NCBI GenBank assembly: GCA_963930655.1
Contig: OZ005601.1
Location: 15,802,001-15,866,000, forward strand
DNA from: Myrica gale
Taxonomy: Eukaryota; Streptophyta; Magnoliopsida; Fagales; Myricaceae
Reading direction: 5' to 3'
Length of the DNA: 64,000 nucleotides
This document shows, one piece after another, positions 36,677 through 46,660 of this stretch. The stretch's first letter is position 1. Each line of letters opens with the position of its first letter. Made by a program: the position numbers and the translations under genes. A model generated the notes under the pieces. The model was given only the letters and a program-made list of their open reading frames with translations. It did not search any database and was not told the origin of the DNA.

Positions 36677-37916
36677 ATGTGACACTACTATGCACAAGAG
36701 GATGTGTACCACTTGTTGTGGCATCCTAGCCACTTCGTCGTATGCGGAAAGATCCTTTATAAGGATACCGTATTCTACTCTGGGAGTAATGCCAAACAAT
36801 ACAGACCGTATTCTACTATGTCACTTTGGCCTGGTGATTCATTTTAGGAGTGAGAGAAGTGGTGGTTGAAAATTAAAAAAGATTATGTTTTTAAATAATT
36901 GAGTCTTTTCCTTATTTTCATCTTCTATTTTGTGATTTCATCTATGCATGGGTTTCATCAATGTATTTTTCATGTATCTGTTATCTGTTGCATTAACCAT
37001 TGGCTTTACTGAGTTATTTGGACTCACCGTTGTTTGTTAAATGCTTTTAGCAGTTGTCTGAAGTATTCTTAGGAGAGTTCACGAAGGCTATAAGACATGG
37101 ATAGATTATCTTGGAGTTAAAATTTCGAGTTTGGGTCACCAGATATATAGATATTTTGGTAGAAGGTCGCTGTCATCGGTGGATAATCCCAAACTCTGAC
37201 GATTTTGTCAACCTATCAGACTTAAGTGACTCTGATTGCGGGAACTAGAGTTCTCCAATTTATGTTTTCTTACTCTTTTGGCTTTAGTTTTTCGTTATGT
37301 ACTTTTTGTAGTATGTACTATAAACGATGTTGGTTCTCTTTTGTTGTACTACAGTATGAATAAAAGGTCCTGATCGTGTTTTGCTTAGTATCATGTTACT
37401 TTAATGATCCTCCCACTAGCAGTAACCTCATTTTAATAGCAGCATCAATTACTATAAGACGGCAGTTGAGGTCTTGACGGTCCAAGCTATTACAAAAACA
37501 CCATTTTTCCCAACTCAAATGCACAAATACTACCTCTTACCTCCACTTGTTTGAAAGCTTTTCTTTTTCCCCTTCTTTTCTTCTTTTTTTCTCCTTTCTC
37601 TTTCTTTCCTCTACTGGCAGGATCTCCTCCTTCTTGTCTCTCTTTTCTTTCTTCTTTGGGGTAAACTCATAGTTAGCCCCATATCTTTGGGGCAAAATCA
37701 AGTTACTACCCTTATTTTTCAAACCAACAATTTGAGATCCCTATATTTTGTCCACGTGCGTCACATGTGCTTCTATTCCACCTGAAATGACAAAATTGCC
37801 CGTCGCTTTCATTGCTCGCTGTCTCTCACTCCCACACTCTCACCCTCCTTCCCGTCGCTTCCAGCTTTCATATCTATTTTTCTCCCTTTGCTCATTGCTG
37901 CTCTGGAGAGTGCAAA

Positions 37917-38395
37917 GCTGCATCTTCATAATCAACACCATGGATCCCACACATTCTTCTATCCCAAACTACAGAAGTCCGACGTGGGTCTCCTTCTTCC
38001 TTTTCGTCTTATTCTTCCTTTTTTCTCTCTCTGTCTCCTTCAAGTCTGTGCCACTTTCCTATTTCATTCCATCTTTGTCAAAGAAATGGAGAGTCTCTCA
38101 CTCCCACACCACCTATGTACGGCCTAGGTCAATGCTTCCAAGACCTTTCCCAAACTGACTGCCTCCTTTGCTACGCTGCAAGCCGCACCAAGCTTCCTTG
38201 CTGCCTCCCCTCCATCTCAGCTCACATTTACCTGGACGGTTGCTTCCTGCGCTACGACAACTACAGCTTCTACCAAGAAGCTGTTAACCCGTTGATGGAC
38301 ACTGTTAACTATAGCTCCACAAATGGTATGGTTGTGGATGAAGTTTCCAACGAGTAACACGAACGCGGTTTCCATGGTGTTGATCATGAAGATGC
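37917..38395. repeat. 26-bp inverted repeat flanking the DUF26 fragment
   Basis: TGCATCTTCATAATCAACAC.. at 37917-37942 is matched in inverse at 38370-38395 with one mismatch. It brackets the captured DUF26 coding piece inside the Pack-MULE. It is separate from the element's own terminal repeats. Confidence 0.85.
37943..38357 (+). pseudogene. DUF26 (Gnk2-type) cysteine-rich receptor-like kinase fragment
   Basis: The frame at 38115-38357 reads YGLGQCFQDLSQTDCLLC, the C-x8-C-x2-C signature of a DUF26 extracellular domain, followed by RTKLPCCLPSISAHIYLDGC and FLRYDNYSFY. A signal-peptide-like hydrophobic run and a FVKEMESLS phrase lie upstream (about 37960-38100) in a different frame, so at least one frameshift separates the N-terminus from the domain. 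The fragment ends VSNE-stop. Kinase and transmembrane parts are absent. In intact CRKs this domain is outside the cell at the plasma membrane. Here it is a transposon-borne fragment. Confidence 0.8.
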
Positions 38396-38396
38396 A

Positions 38397-38425
38397 TCTT
38401 TCTCTCTCTCTCTCTCTCTCTCTCT
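38397..38425. repeat. (CT)n microsatellite
   Basis: Uninterrupted CT dinucleotide run; lies between the two captured fragments, possibly in the 5' leader taken with the bZIP piece. Confidence 0.9.
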
Positions 38426-38545
38426 GAAGAAGGAGAGGAAATGATCTTTGGAGGAAAAAGAAGGAGGTGGTTTGCCCATTAATGAGTTTTGCATGTACGC
38501 TTGAAGTAGGAGAAGAAGAGTAAAGGTTTTTTAGGGGCTCCTTTC

Positions 38546-38936
38546 ATGGCTTCCAATATCAAGGCCACCAGCCACCTAACCCAAGTACAACAACAACGTC
38601 AACAACAGCACCAGTATCAAATACAAGATCATCATCATCAATTTCCTTACGGGATGATGCAATCATCTTCATCATCCTCCATTCCAGGAAACTTCATCTA
38701 ATTCCGCTATAAGAATAAGAGCAAAGCCTCCGTGTTCCTTCTAAACTTCATTTTTGTCCATCTCGCCCTCTATAGACTAGGTCCTGAATAGTGCACATGA
38801 TCTTTGATAGATCAAGCCCTGAATAGTGCAAATATTCTGGAGCATACGATTTGGGTGAACTAGATCAAGCCCTTTTTATCTACCTTGATGGACAAGATCA
38901 ACCGGCCTCCACTCTCCAAGACCAAAGACGTGAGCT
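38546..38936 (+). pseudogene. TGA-type bZIP N-terminal fragment (TGA10/PERIANTHIA-like)
   Basis: ATG at 38546 opens a 51-codon ORF, Gln- and His-rich, ending FPYGMMQSSSSSSIPGNFI and then a stop. After about 140 bp the frame at 38842-38936 reads AYDLGELDQALFIYLDGQ, a phrase I associate with the N-terminal region of TGA-class bZIP factors. The two pieces correspond to adjacent coding parts of the parent gene with intervening non-coding or rearranged sequence. The basic region, leucine zipper and DOG domain are absent. The parent protein would be a nuclear TGACG-binding factor. This copy is a captured fragment. Attribution to TGA10/PAN rather than another TGA clade is from memory. Confidence 0.7.
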
Positions 38937-40399
38937 CTCTCTCTCTCTGCACTTCCCCTTCCACCACCGGCTTCTAGTTAGGGAATTATTTGCATAAACG
39001 AGAATGCGAGATCACAACTGAAACAAATATCCAGTAAAAAAAAAGGCAACCGAAACAAAGGAAGCAATGAGCAAGACCGGCAGTACTCATTTCGCAACGT
39101 GGAGGAGCTTAAAGCAGGTGGGTCATTGGTTTTAGTCGTCGTCTGGGCACAAAGAGAGCAAGGGCAGTCTGGTCATCCATCAATCACTTATCAAGTGCAT
39201 TCTGGTCATTTCACAAAAAAACGTCTAATTTGAAGGTGAATTTAAACAGGGGCGAGGATTGAGTGATTTTGAAACATAGGGTAGTAACTTGATTTTTTTC
39301 CCAAAGATATGAGGCTAACTATGAGTTTACCCTTTCTTCTTTCTATTCTCTCTTCTCTTTCCTCTCTCTTCTCTTTCTTCTCTCCCCCATTTTCTCTCTC
39401 ATGTCTCACGGCGAAATGCTTGCCGCGAGTTCCCTTTTATACTAGATCTAGTTTTTTTCTTTGTTCTACCTAACTACCTAGGGGCATGCTATATTAATGG
39501 AGACATACTGATGAGGGAGACAAGAAACTTACACAAGTAATTGCATTCATTGGGTAGTTATTCATAGGAAAGAGAGTCTTGGACACATGACAAAAGGTTA
39601 AGATTTGCAAAATCTTCAATAAGTGGTCGGCCATGAGTATTTAGAGTTGTCTGCGTGGGTTTTGGGCTTTTAGGCCCTAATGGGCTTCGGCCCAACTTGT
39701 TTCCATAGGCCCAAGTCTATAATTCAATAACCCTAAACCCAATTGTCATTTAAATGCAATTAAATATGAATTTTAAAATAATTAAGTTCAAATAAAATCA
39801 ATTACATGGACTTAATAAAATAAAGTTGGAAAAATACTATCATATTAATATGAGTAAGGAGAGATTATGAAAACAACAGCTTAAAATAAACTATTAACCA
39901 AGAAAAAGGAATTTCGGCCCTATTCAAATTTTTCCAACTTCATATAAAAATTTAAGAAAACAAAACTCAAGTCAAATAAGAAATTTAAGCATGTGAAATT
40001 AAATGAAATAATGCAAGGGTTTAAGAATTAAAGAAAGAAAGCACATACGCAATTTAAATTAAAAAGGTAAATTAAAATACTAAAGTCACGATTTAGAAAC
40101 TGAAGCAATTAAACAAATACCAAAGAGCATAATTACTTAAAATATTAGAGAAAATAAAATCAAGTCAATTACACAATTTAAACCCATGCATTTGCACTAA
40201 AAATTGATCTCAATTCAAATATTAAAAATTAAAGGAAAGAAATCCTATAAGCAACTAATGAAATGATAAATACTAAACAAGGCACAAATTAAGGAAATAA
40301 ATCAAATAATAAGAAAAATAACACAATTACTAAACATATTAAAAGGAAAATCTTAACACGAGAGTTTCAAAAGCAGTTCAAAAGATTAGGGGTATCACA

Positions 40400-40639
40400 C
40401 TTATGGGGAGCTCCTCTTGAGTTCCAGTGGCTGAAAATGATAAAGGAGTGACATTTAGCCACATGCATGGGTTTTGATGGTCTTGGAAAGGAAAAATAAG
40501 AAACAAAGACATTTGAATAGTGATTTATTGTTGATCATAATCTCTGGATGCATTTTGGTGCTACTGATGTTTTATTAGCATATTCGTGTACATAAAGATG
40601 ATGATAAAAACAAAGAGAAGACATGCATGCAAATTTTTC
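40400..40639. other. Short unassigned spacer between opposed LTRs
   Basis: Follows the reverse LTR target site. No ORF or repeat recognised. It may be the sequence into which the reverse LTR inserted. Confidence 0.3.
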
Positions 40640-42504
40640 ATAAGTTAGGATATGTAGGACTTTCCCTAAAAATTTTAGAGGAAAAGGATAAGAAGAAAGG
40701 TCTGAAATGCCCTTGGAAGCTAATAGGGGCAGTTTCGGAATTTCTGGGAAAATCACCGGTAAAAACGTCTAAAATTAAAATATGGGCTTATGGAAGTGTT
40801 TTGCTTAGCTTAATGAGGTTAGGGTTAAATTTTGAGTCCAAAATAATTTAAGATGAGGCCCAAAACACAAGGCCTAATAAGAGCTAAAACCAGGGCCGTT
40901 AGTCAAAAAAATTAGTAAGAATAGAAATAAAAGAAAGGAGGCTTAGTTAAAATCCATATCCATAAAATATTGAGCCCATTAGGTCCAGTAGCATTAATGA
41001 AATGAGAAGATAAAGAAATAAGTAATGAATTACAAGAAAATAAATAAATTATGTATTAATTTTAGAAATAAACAAAAGAAGGATAATAAGGCAACTAATA
41101 TAAGCCTTAAATCCGATAAAATTTGAACATAGTCAAAATGATATTTGTAAGGAAATGAGTTGGCATAACAAAAGAGAATGAATGAAATCATTTCTTTAGA
41201 ATGAATTGCTTTTGCAAATTTATGAAATTACATGTTTGTATTTTATTCTTATTTAAGCATTTGTAAGTTTCTGACACACATATACTTGTTAATGTGTCAT
41301 ATTTCACTACATGATACATAATTATCTCGTGGGTATGGAAAGTACTGAAAGACTAGAGAGAACCTATATAAGAAGTGGCATTGAGATCGGGTGACGGTAC
41401 TGTTCACAATGAGAAACGTCCAAACCACCACTAATGGAAATAGATTGTGGTTTCTCTAGGCAATCGTACAAGGCTTGCCTAACTGGGTCCTGGTGTGTGA
41501 TGCACAAGACAGTCCCAAAGAGAGGAGGGACGCACAACCTTGACTCTAGTGGGTAAACAGCACGCAGTAGGGACCCCTCTACCGAACTGGAAAAAGAAAG
41601 AGAGGGATGACCGAGAAACGGGATGCATCATTTTTGCATTGCATCAAGCATACTTTGAAATGTTATTTATTGTTATCAGGTCTTTATTTTCTGTATCCTT
41701 GATTACTGTATTCTTTTTCTGCTTATATGTTTAATGTCATGTCTTCTTCCCCACTTTACTAAGTTAGTAGGACTCGCCTTGTTTTATGTTTCCTATTTTT
41801 TGATTTGGTCTTGAAGATCTGAGCATGGGTCTAAAGATCCGAGCATGGGTGAGTAGATTATAGATCTTGATCCTTACATACTGATCCTGAAGATCCGAGC
41901 ATGGGTCTCGGATACTTTCAAGATATTGGTGGAGCACGAGCCCCACTAGTACCTCAAGGATCCTCCATTACCCCGCTCCACTGGCCTCACCGGAAAAGGG
42001 TAATCGTGTCTCACCTGAGACCGGAGTTATAGATCTTACCTTCGATACTGATGCAGAAGACTGGTAGACACAGTTTAGATGCAATGTCTTTTGTTTATCT
42101 TGCGATGTATATTCAGTCCTTTAGAAACACCGTTGTATTGGCATGACAAGCTATAGAAAGCACTCACTTTTATACTTACTTAGGCCCTTTTGAAGTCCTC
42201 ATAAAGGACGTGTTTTGAAAACCATGTTTAGTAATGAAAACTTATATTTACTGTTTCGAGTTTCTTTCTGTTCTTATTTCTTATAACTCATTTTTACATT
42301 ATTGCGCTTCCATTTATTTTAAATTACTAAAATTTTGCAAAACATTTAACACAAGTTGATTTACAGTCAAATGAAACTTTCGCTAAACTTTTCAAGGCCG
42401 AACAATTGGTACTTAATAGGAATAGTTCGTGTTGTAACCCCCTCCTGTATGCATATTATCTATATAAGTGAGCTTGGGGGGTAAGTACAGGCACGGGGCG
42501 TGAA
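40640..42504 (+). repeat. 3' part of a Ty3-type LTR (same family as the reverse LTR)
   Basis: Block order (AAATGCCCTTGGAAG; GGCCCAAAACACAAGGCC; GGGTGACGGTACTG; GGACGCACAACCTTGACTC; TTACTAAGTTAGTAGGACTCGCC; GGTAAGTACAGGCACGGGGCG) matches the reverse LTR read from 34970 to 32817. It ends about 42504 in GGGGCGTGA with the terminal CA lost. The 5' third is missing. hAT coding sequence begins directly after. Confidence 0.6.
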
Positions 42505-43345
42505 AGAGTCACTTTGTTCTAAAATTAGTTTGTTGTCTCAGGTGACATTACGATGGTATGGATCGAATACCTCTACTGCAAATGCATACTTTGAAGAGCG
42601 TGCTAGAGTCCATAAGTATTTAGTCACATTTTGTGATAGTGGCGACCTTTTATTGGAGGATATGGCACGTCGAATGAAGAAGAAATTTGACAAGTATTGG
42701 AGGGACGTGACTAAGCTGAATAGGCTTCTTTTTGTGGCTACAGTGCTTGATCCTAGGTTTAAATTGTTTACACTTGAATTTTAGTTTAAACGATTTCTTG
42801 GGGCGGAAAAGAGTGTTGAGATGACGAACGTGTTGAAAGCTACCATTGACCGTTTATATTTGGAGCATGTGTTAACTCTGAGCTTGGTGGTGTTGGGGCG
42901 TCCACATATAATCCTAACTATGTAGACCTCAATCAGCGTCGTGGTACTGATGATACGTGGTTGTGGGAAGACATTGATCATGAAAGGGCGACTCAAAGTG
43001 TATTGGATCATAAGTCCAAAGTGGACAGATATTTGCTGGAGCAGGAAGAAGCAAGAATACTCTGTTTGACATCTGAAAGTGGTAGAAGGTGAACTTGACT
43101 AAGTTTCCAATCCTCTCTTGTATTGTTAGAGATGTTTGGTGATCCCCATTACCATCGTACCATCAGAGCCTGTTTTCAGTACTTTAGGTCGAGTATTGGA
43201 CGTTTTTCATAGTTCTTTAGCTCCAAAAACTGTTGAGAGCCTTATATGTGCTCAAAATTTGTTGCGATTAGCATAAAAAATGGATGGGGTGATGATGAAT
43301 TAAATGTCACTGAGGATCCAACTTTGGAATTTGTTGTTTAATGAC
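42505..43345 (+). pseudogene. hAT transposase, C-terminal half, decayed
   Basis: From 42505: ANAYFEERARVHKYL, then MKKKFDKYWRDVTKLNRLLF and VLDPRFKLF, the end of the RNase H-like core of plant RICESLEEPER-type hAT transposases. A stop at 42782 interrupts (LEF, then FKRFLGAEKSVEM in frame). At about 43100-43280 the hAT dimerisation region can be read with a frameshift: FPILSCIVRDV, IPITIVPSEPVFSTLGR, SSLAPKTVESLICAQNLLRL. The central roughly 140 residues that normally lie between the VGDGLKEVD block (present at 19650) and this part are missing. It is possibly the other half of the copy at 18570-19686. Confidence 0.85.
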
Positions 43346-44399
43346 TAATACTTATATCTCTTAAATTATGTAAGAATTTAATATTTTTTATGTACTTTTT
43401 AGAGGTTGATGTTAAATAGATGGGTTATGTTTGAATATGTAACTTGGAGTTGGACTTTATGTTTGAATATGTGATATGATATTATGTTAAAATTTTGGAC
43501 AGCTTATTATATTTGCTATGTGTATGATATTATGTTGGAAATTTGAATAGGTTATGATATTTGATATGATTCTTGATTATGATATTATGTTAGAAATTTG
43601 AACATGTTATGATATTTGATATGATTATTGATTATGATATTTTTTTTTCTTGTTGCTTATATTTGAATGTGAATAAGAGGATATTATGGGATATTTGAGT
43701 GATTATGTTAGTATATTATGTTGTTTATATGTGGCCATGAAATTCTATATGATCATATTCTAATATAATTATAGAGGACAATGTTATAATGGCCTACATT
43801 TTTATTTTATAGTCTACCACTTACTCCATAGAGAGAAAAAAGGGGGGCTCTTTTTTACAGCTTAAAAAATGTGTACTTAAATGGCCAAATGGGAGCTCAT
43901 AGAAATCATATAAAATCATTGTGAAATGCTTCAAAACAGCCAAAAAAATCTCTAAAAATGGTCTAGAAAGGCCCAATAAAACAGCCCAAAAAAGCTTTAA
44001 AAATGTCCAAAAAGGCACAACAAAATAGTCCCTTAAGTGGTCCAAAAAAGCCCAACCAAAACAGCCCAAAACATGGAAAAAAAATGAAAAGAAAAAAAAA
44101 CCCAATTCGACCTGCCCAACGGTTACATGACTTTAATGGTTACCGTGTAATCGTTAACGATAATACCTACACCAACAAGATCGGTTATTGTGCCTTGTCG
44201 ATGGCAATGTCAAATACATGATACCGCCAAACACGGTGACTGTGACGTTTTTCTCTAAATCGTCCCCATCACCACCATTAATCAGCCCTACACCCAATGG
44301 TGAGAAAAGGTTGTATGAGTATAAAGAGATAAATATAAAGTTTGTCCCTATGGTTTGTGTGAAAATCAAATAAGGATTGCAGAAGGACTGAAATCTTAA
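43346..44399. other. 3' non-coding part of the hAT element and unassigned sequence
   Basis: AT-rich. Includes the 55-bp tandem repeat at 43476-43640 and a stretch rich in AAAAGCCCAA / CAGCCCAAAA phrases (43930-44080), a composition common near hAT 3' ends. I could not fix a terminal repeat or an 8-bp duplication. Confidence 0.35.
43476..43640. repeat. Short tandem repeat, 55-bp period
   Basis: ATGATATTATGTTRGAAATTTG recurs at 43476 (diverged), 43524 and 43579, with a truncated unit at 43634. It follows the hAT coding remnant. Confidence 0.85.
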
Positions 44400-45230
44400 T
44401 GGATTTTAAACCTAATGGGATAATTTGATGGATTTTAAAATTAAGGGACTTATTTGAATTTCGTGTAAACTATAAGAACTGATTTTGTATTTATTCTAAG
44501 TATAAAAGGAGGCAAAAGGAGCTCATTAAATAAGACGTGAACATTTGAATTGAAATCGTCCTCTCAAAGTCAAGTTTGTTCTCTTTCATCTTGAAGATTA
44601 TCCTTCTTAGGTTGGTTTGAGCTTTTAAAGGAAAATCCTTTCAACTACTAGTGTATTTTAGCATATTCGGCTACTGTAGAGCCATTCATTGTGAACTTTA
44701 AGTCTCTATCTCTTGTGAGGGTTCTCAAGTACCAAAAAGCATGAGGTTTGTGAGCGTTGGGTTAATATTTGTAACTAATCATGAGGTAATGGGAAACCTT
44801 GGTAAGGATAGCCTTGTTTTGGGTTGTGAGTGTGGAGGCCACAAAAATATTTAAGTTATGAGTGTTGAGCCTAAAAAAACACTTATAAAGCTTCTCAAGC
44901 AATCATAAACTAAAGGTACTATTTGCAAATAGTGAAGAAATCCAAGAGAAGATTCTTGTTGATGGCCGTAAGCTTGGATTTAAGTCGGACCATCTAAAAT
45001 CTCGGTGTCGTATCTCTCAACCTTATCTTCTTTATATTTGAGTTATTTATTTGTTCTAAGGTTGATTTAAAACCGATATCTCACTTTGAGCGTTTGTGCG
45101 ATTAAAATACATATCTTTGTAGTCTAACTTACTTTTGATCACATGTCTTTTATAATGGGTTCTCTTTTGAATCTCTAAAAAGTGGTTAAATCATTTTACT
45201 TGATAATATTTATTGTAAAGCTTTCTACTT
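44400..45230 (+). repeat. Copia-like LTR fragment
   Basis: TATA box GTATAAAAGGAGG at 44500, then a leader ending in a phrase order (TCTTGTTGATGGCCG..AAGTCGGACCATCTAAAATCTCGGTGTC) that parallels 770-820 in the SIRE-like LTR at the left edge (GGCTGAACCACCTAAAATTG..GGTGTC). Borders are not defined. Confidence 0.5.
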
Positions 45231-46655
45231 TGTGTTATAACTTGAATATCTTTTAAAGTACCATTTTATTGGGTTTTATTGTGATATAATTGAGAGTATA
45301 AAACTCAATTAATCTTTTGTGGGTTGTCCATAGGAATTTAGCTATAATTTTGAGAGATAGATAGAACATATTTATCTTATTGTCTAACCCCCAAAATTTT
45401 ACATGGGTAATTTTAATAGTATATGGTCTACATGTTGTGTTTATATTTGTCTTGTAGAATCCACATGTTTTGTTTATCTCATGTAAAATTCGAATGAAAT
45501 TGACGAGATTCTAGTCTTCTCTCGCTACTAAAGATTCTTAAGGTTTTCCAATATATGATTCTCTTACATTTTCAATGCATTAAAGGGCCAAAAAGCAAAA
45601 ACAAAAAAAAAAGCCATGATTCTTTTACTTTTGCCCACCTATTCAAGAGTAGAACAAAGAAAAAACAAGACATCAAAAAAGATACTATTAACGTTATAGT
45701 AGGAGAATTTCTTAAAAAAAATTTCATCCCCTTTTCAAGAGAGAGGCTCTGTCTTCTCTCTGGAATATCTCTCACCCAACTATCTCCTCCCCAATCCACC
45801 CTCTCTGGCAACCGCCTCCCTCTCCTCCATTGATCTACTCTATGGTGGCTGAAAGTTTCAATATATCCCACATTCTGGTCATATTTTGGGGCTTTGTGAT
45901 AGAATTAGAACTGAGATTTAGGCGGTTCTTCACCTTCTTCTAAGATAGTCGTTGACTTGCCGGCCTTAGAGCCTCAAGTGCTCGTCTTTTTCGCTTTGAT
46001 TCTGTCATGGATATAAACTGATTTTTTTTAGACTTCCCAAGTAAATAGCCCAAGATTTTATGTCAACGTTTAGCAGGCACTCCTCCTATCCACTTTCCTC
46101 TCCCGGCCTAGCCTCCTGTGGCCGAGATCTGTGCTTTTTCCCCTCTCTTTTCTGGCGGTTTTTGTTGGGTGATGTTGACATGTTGGGTGGTCTACCGTGG
46201 GCACGCTCTCTGGGAACATCTCCCTCAGCCTCCGGCACTCATTTCCGTCCCCATCCGGAGCTGATCTGACAACACATACTCTCACACGCCAGTTGCTGCC
46301 TCCTTCATTTCGGGACGCTTTTGGTGGTTTTCGGAGGACACGCCTCCCACAACGAGTTTCACCATCCCCTGGCATCCGTTTCTACTCCTATCTGGCGTGT
46401 CCTGGCATCTGCATGTAACCCACGTGTTGCAGCTTTTGTGGCAACTCCGAAATGTTTCGCCGCGTGTTCTTGGTTTTTTATTTTCCTCTCTGTTTATGTA
46501 TTTCATTTTCTGATTTGTTTGGTCTGGGCCTGTGTGCCTCTTAATGCTGGAAGGTTATGCTCGCAAGGACGCCGCCTCTCACGAAGGTCAGGTATGCCCA
46601 CCAGAGCCTCTGCTGTATTTTAATCCCCCTTGATGAAATACAGATTTCCCCGTAT
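45231..46655. other. Unassigned region, GC-richer between 45740 and 46620
   Basis: No recognisable gene. 45720-45840 is a pyrimidine-rich stretch (AGAGGCTCTGTCTTCTCTCTGG) and 46060-46620 is unusually GC-rich for the window, with overlapping ORFs in several frames (all below 105 codons) and no family match. It ends at about 46620-46645 in a CTGTATTT..AAATACAG hairpin. It could be a truncated LINE or another captured segment; I have no decisive motif. Confidence 0.3.
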
Positions 46656-46660
46656 TTGCC

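Larger units (their letters stand above)
35169..37494 (+). mobile_element. Ty3-type solo LTR, 2.3 kb, perfect target duplication
   Basis: Starts TGTCATACCCC, ends CCAAGCTATTACA, flanked by the pentamer AAAAC on both sides (35164-35168, 37495-37499). A TATA box with CCTATAAATAGGG lies at 35928. TTACTGAGTTATTTGGACTCACC near 37010 is the shared 3' motif. No coding region remains. A direct repeat of about 72 bp lies at 36503-36676. ORF 36256-36525 is a shadow. Confidence 0.88.
37658..39332. mobile_element. Pack-MULE carrying DUF26 receptor-kinase and TGA-bZIP fragments
   Basis: The left end GGGGTAAACTCATAGTTAGC and the right end, inverse of GGGTAAACTCATAGTTAGC, stay similar for about 55 bp (through CAAGTTACTACCCTA). 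The 10-bp word TTTCTTCTTT flanks both ends (37648-37657, 39333-39342); the surroundings are CT-rich, so the duplication is supportive, not decisive. There is no transposase. The interior holds coding fragments of two unrelated plant genes in the same direction, the Pack-MULE pattern. It sits inside the reverse LTR 32817-40399. Confidence 0.85.
32817..40399 (-). mobile_element. Ty3-type solo LTR (reverse), opened by two later insertions
   Basis: On the minus strand the LTR would start TGTGATACCCC at 40399 and end GCACGGGGCATGACA at 32817. Flanking pentamers CCTAT (32812-32816) and CTTAT (40400-40404) differ by one base. Removing the solo LTR 35169-37494 and the Pack-MULE 37658-39332 leaves about 3.5 kb. 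The 3' half (33200-34970) matches, in reverse complement and in the same block order, the plus-oriented LTR fragment at 40640-42504. The TGAGTCCTACAGACTCA motif (33478) is the reverse of the motif near the 3' end of the other LTRs. ORFs here are shadows. Confidence 0.65.

Noticed and set aside
46060..46623. Several overlapping ORFs in a GC-rich block
   Set aside because: Frames on both strands are open because of base composition; no recognisable motif in any.
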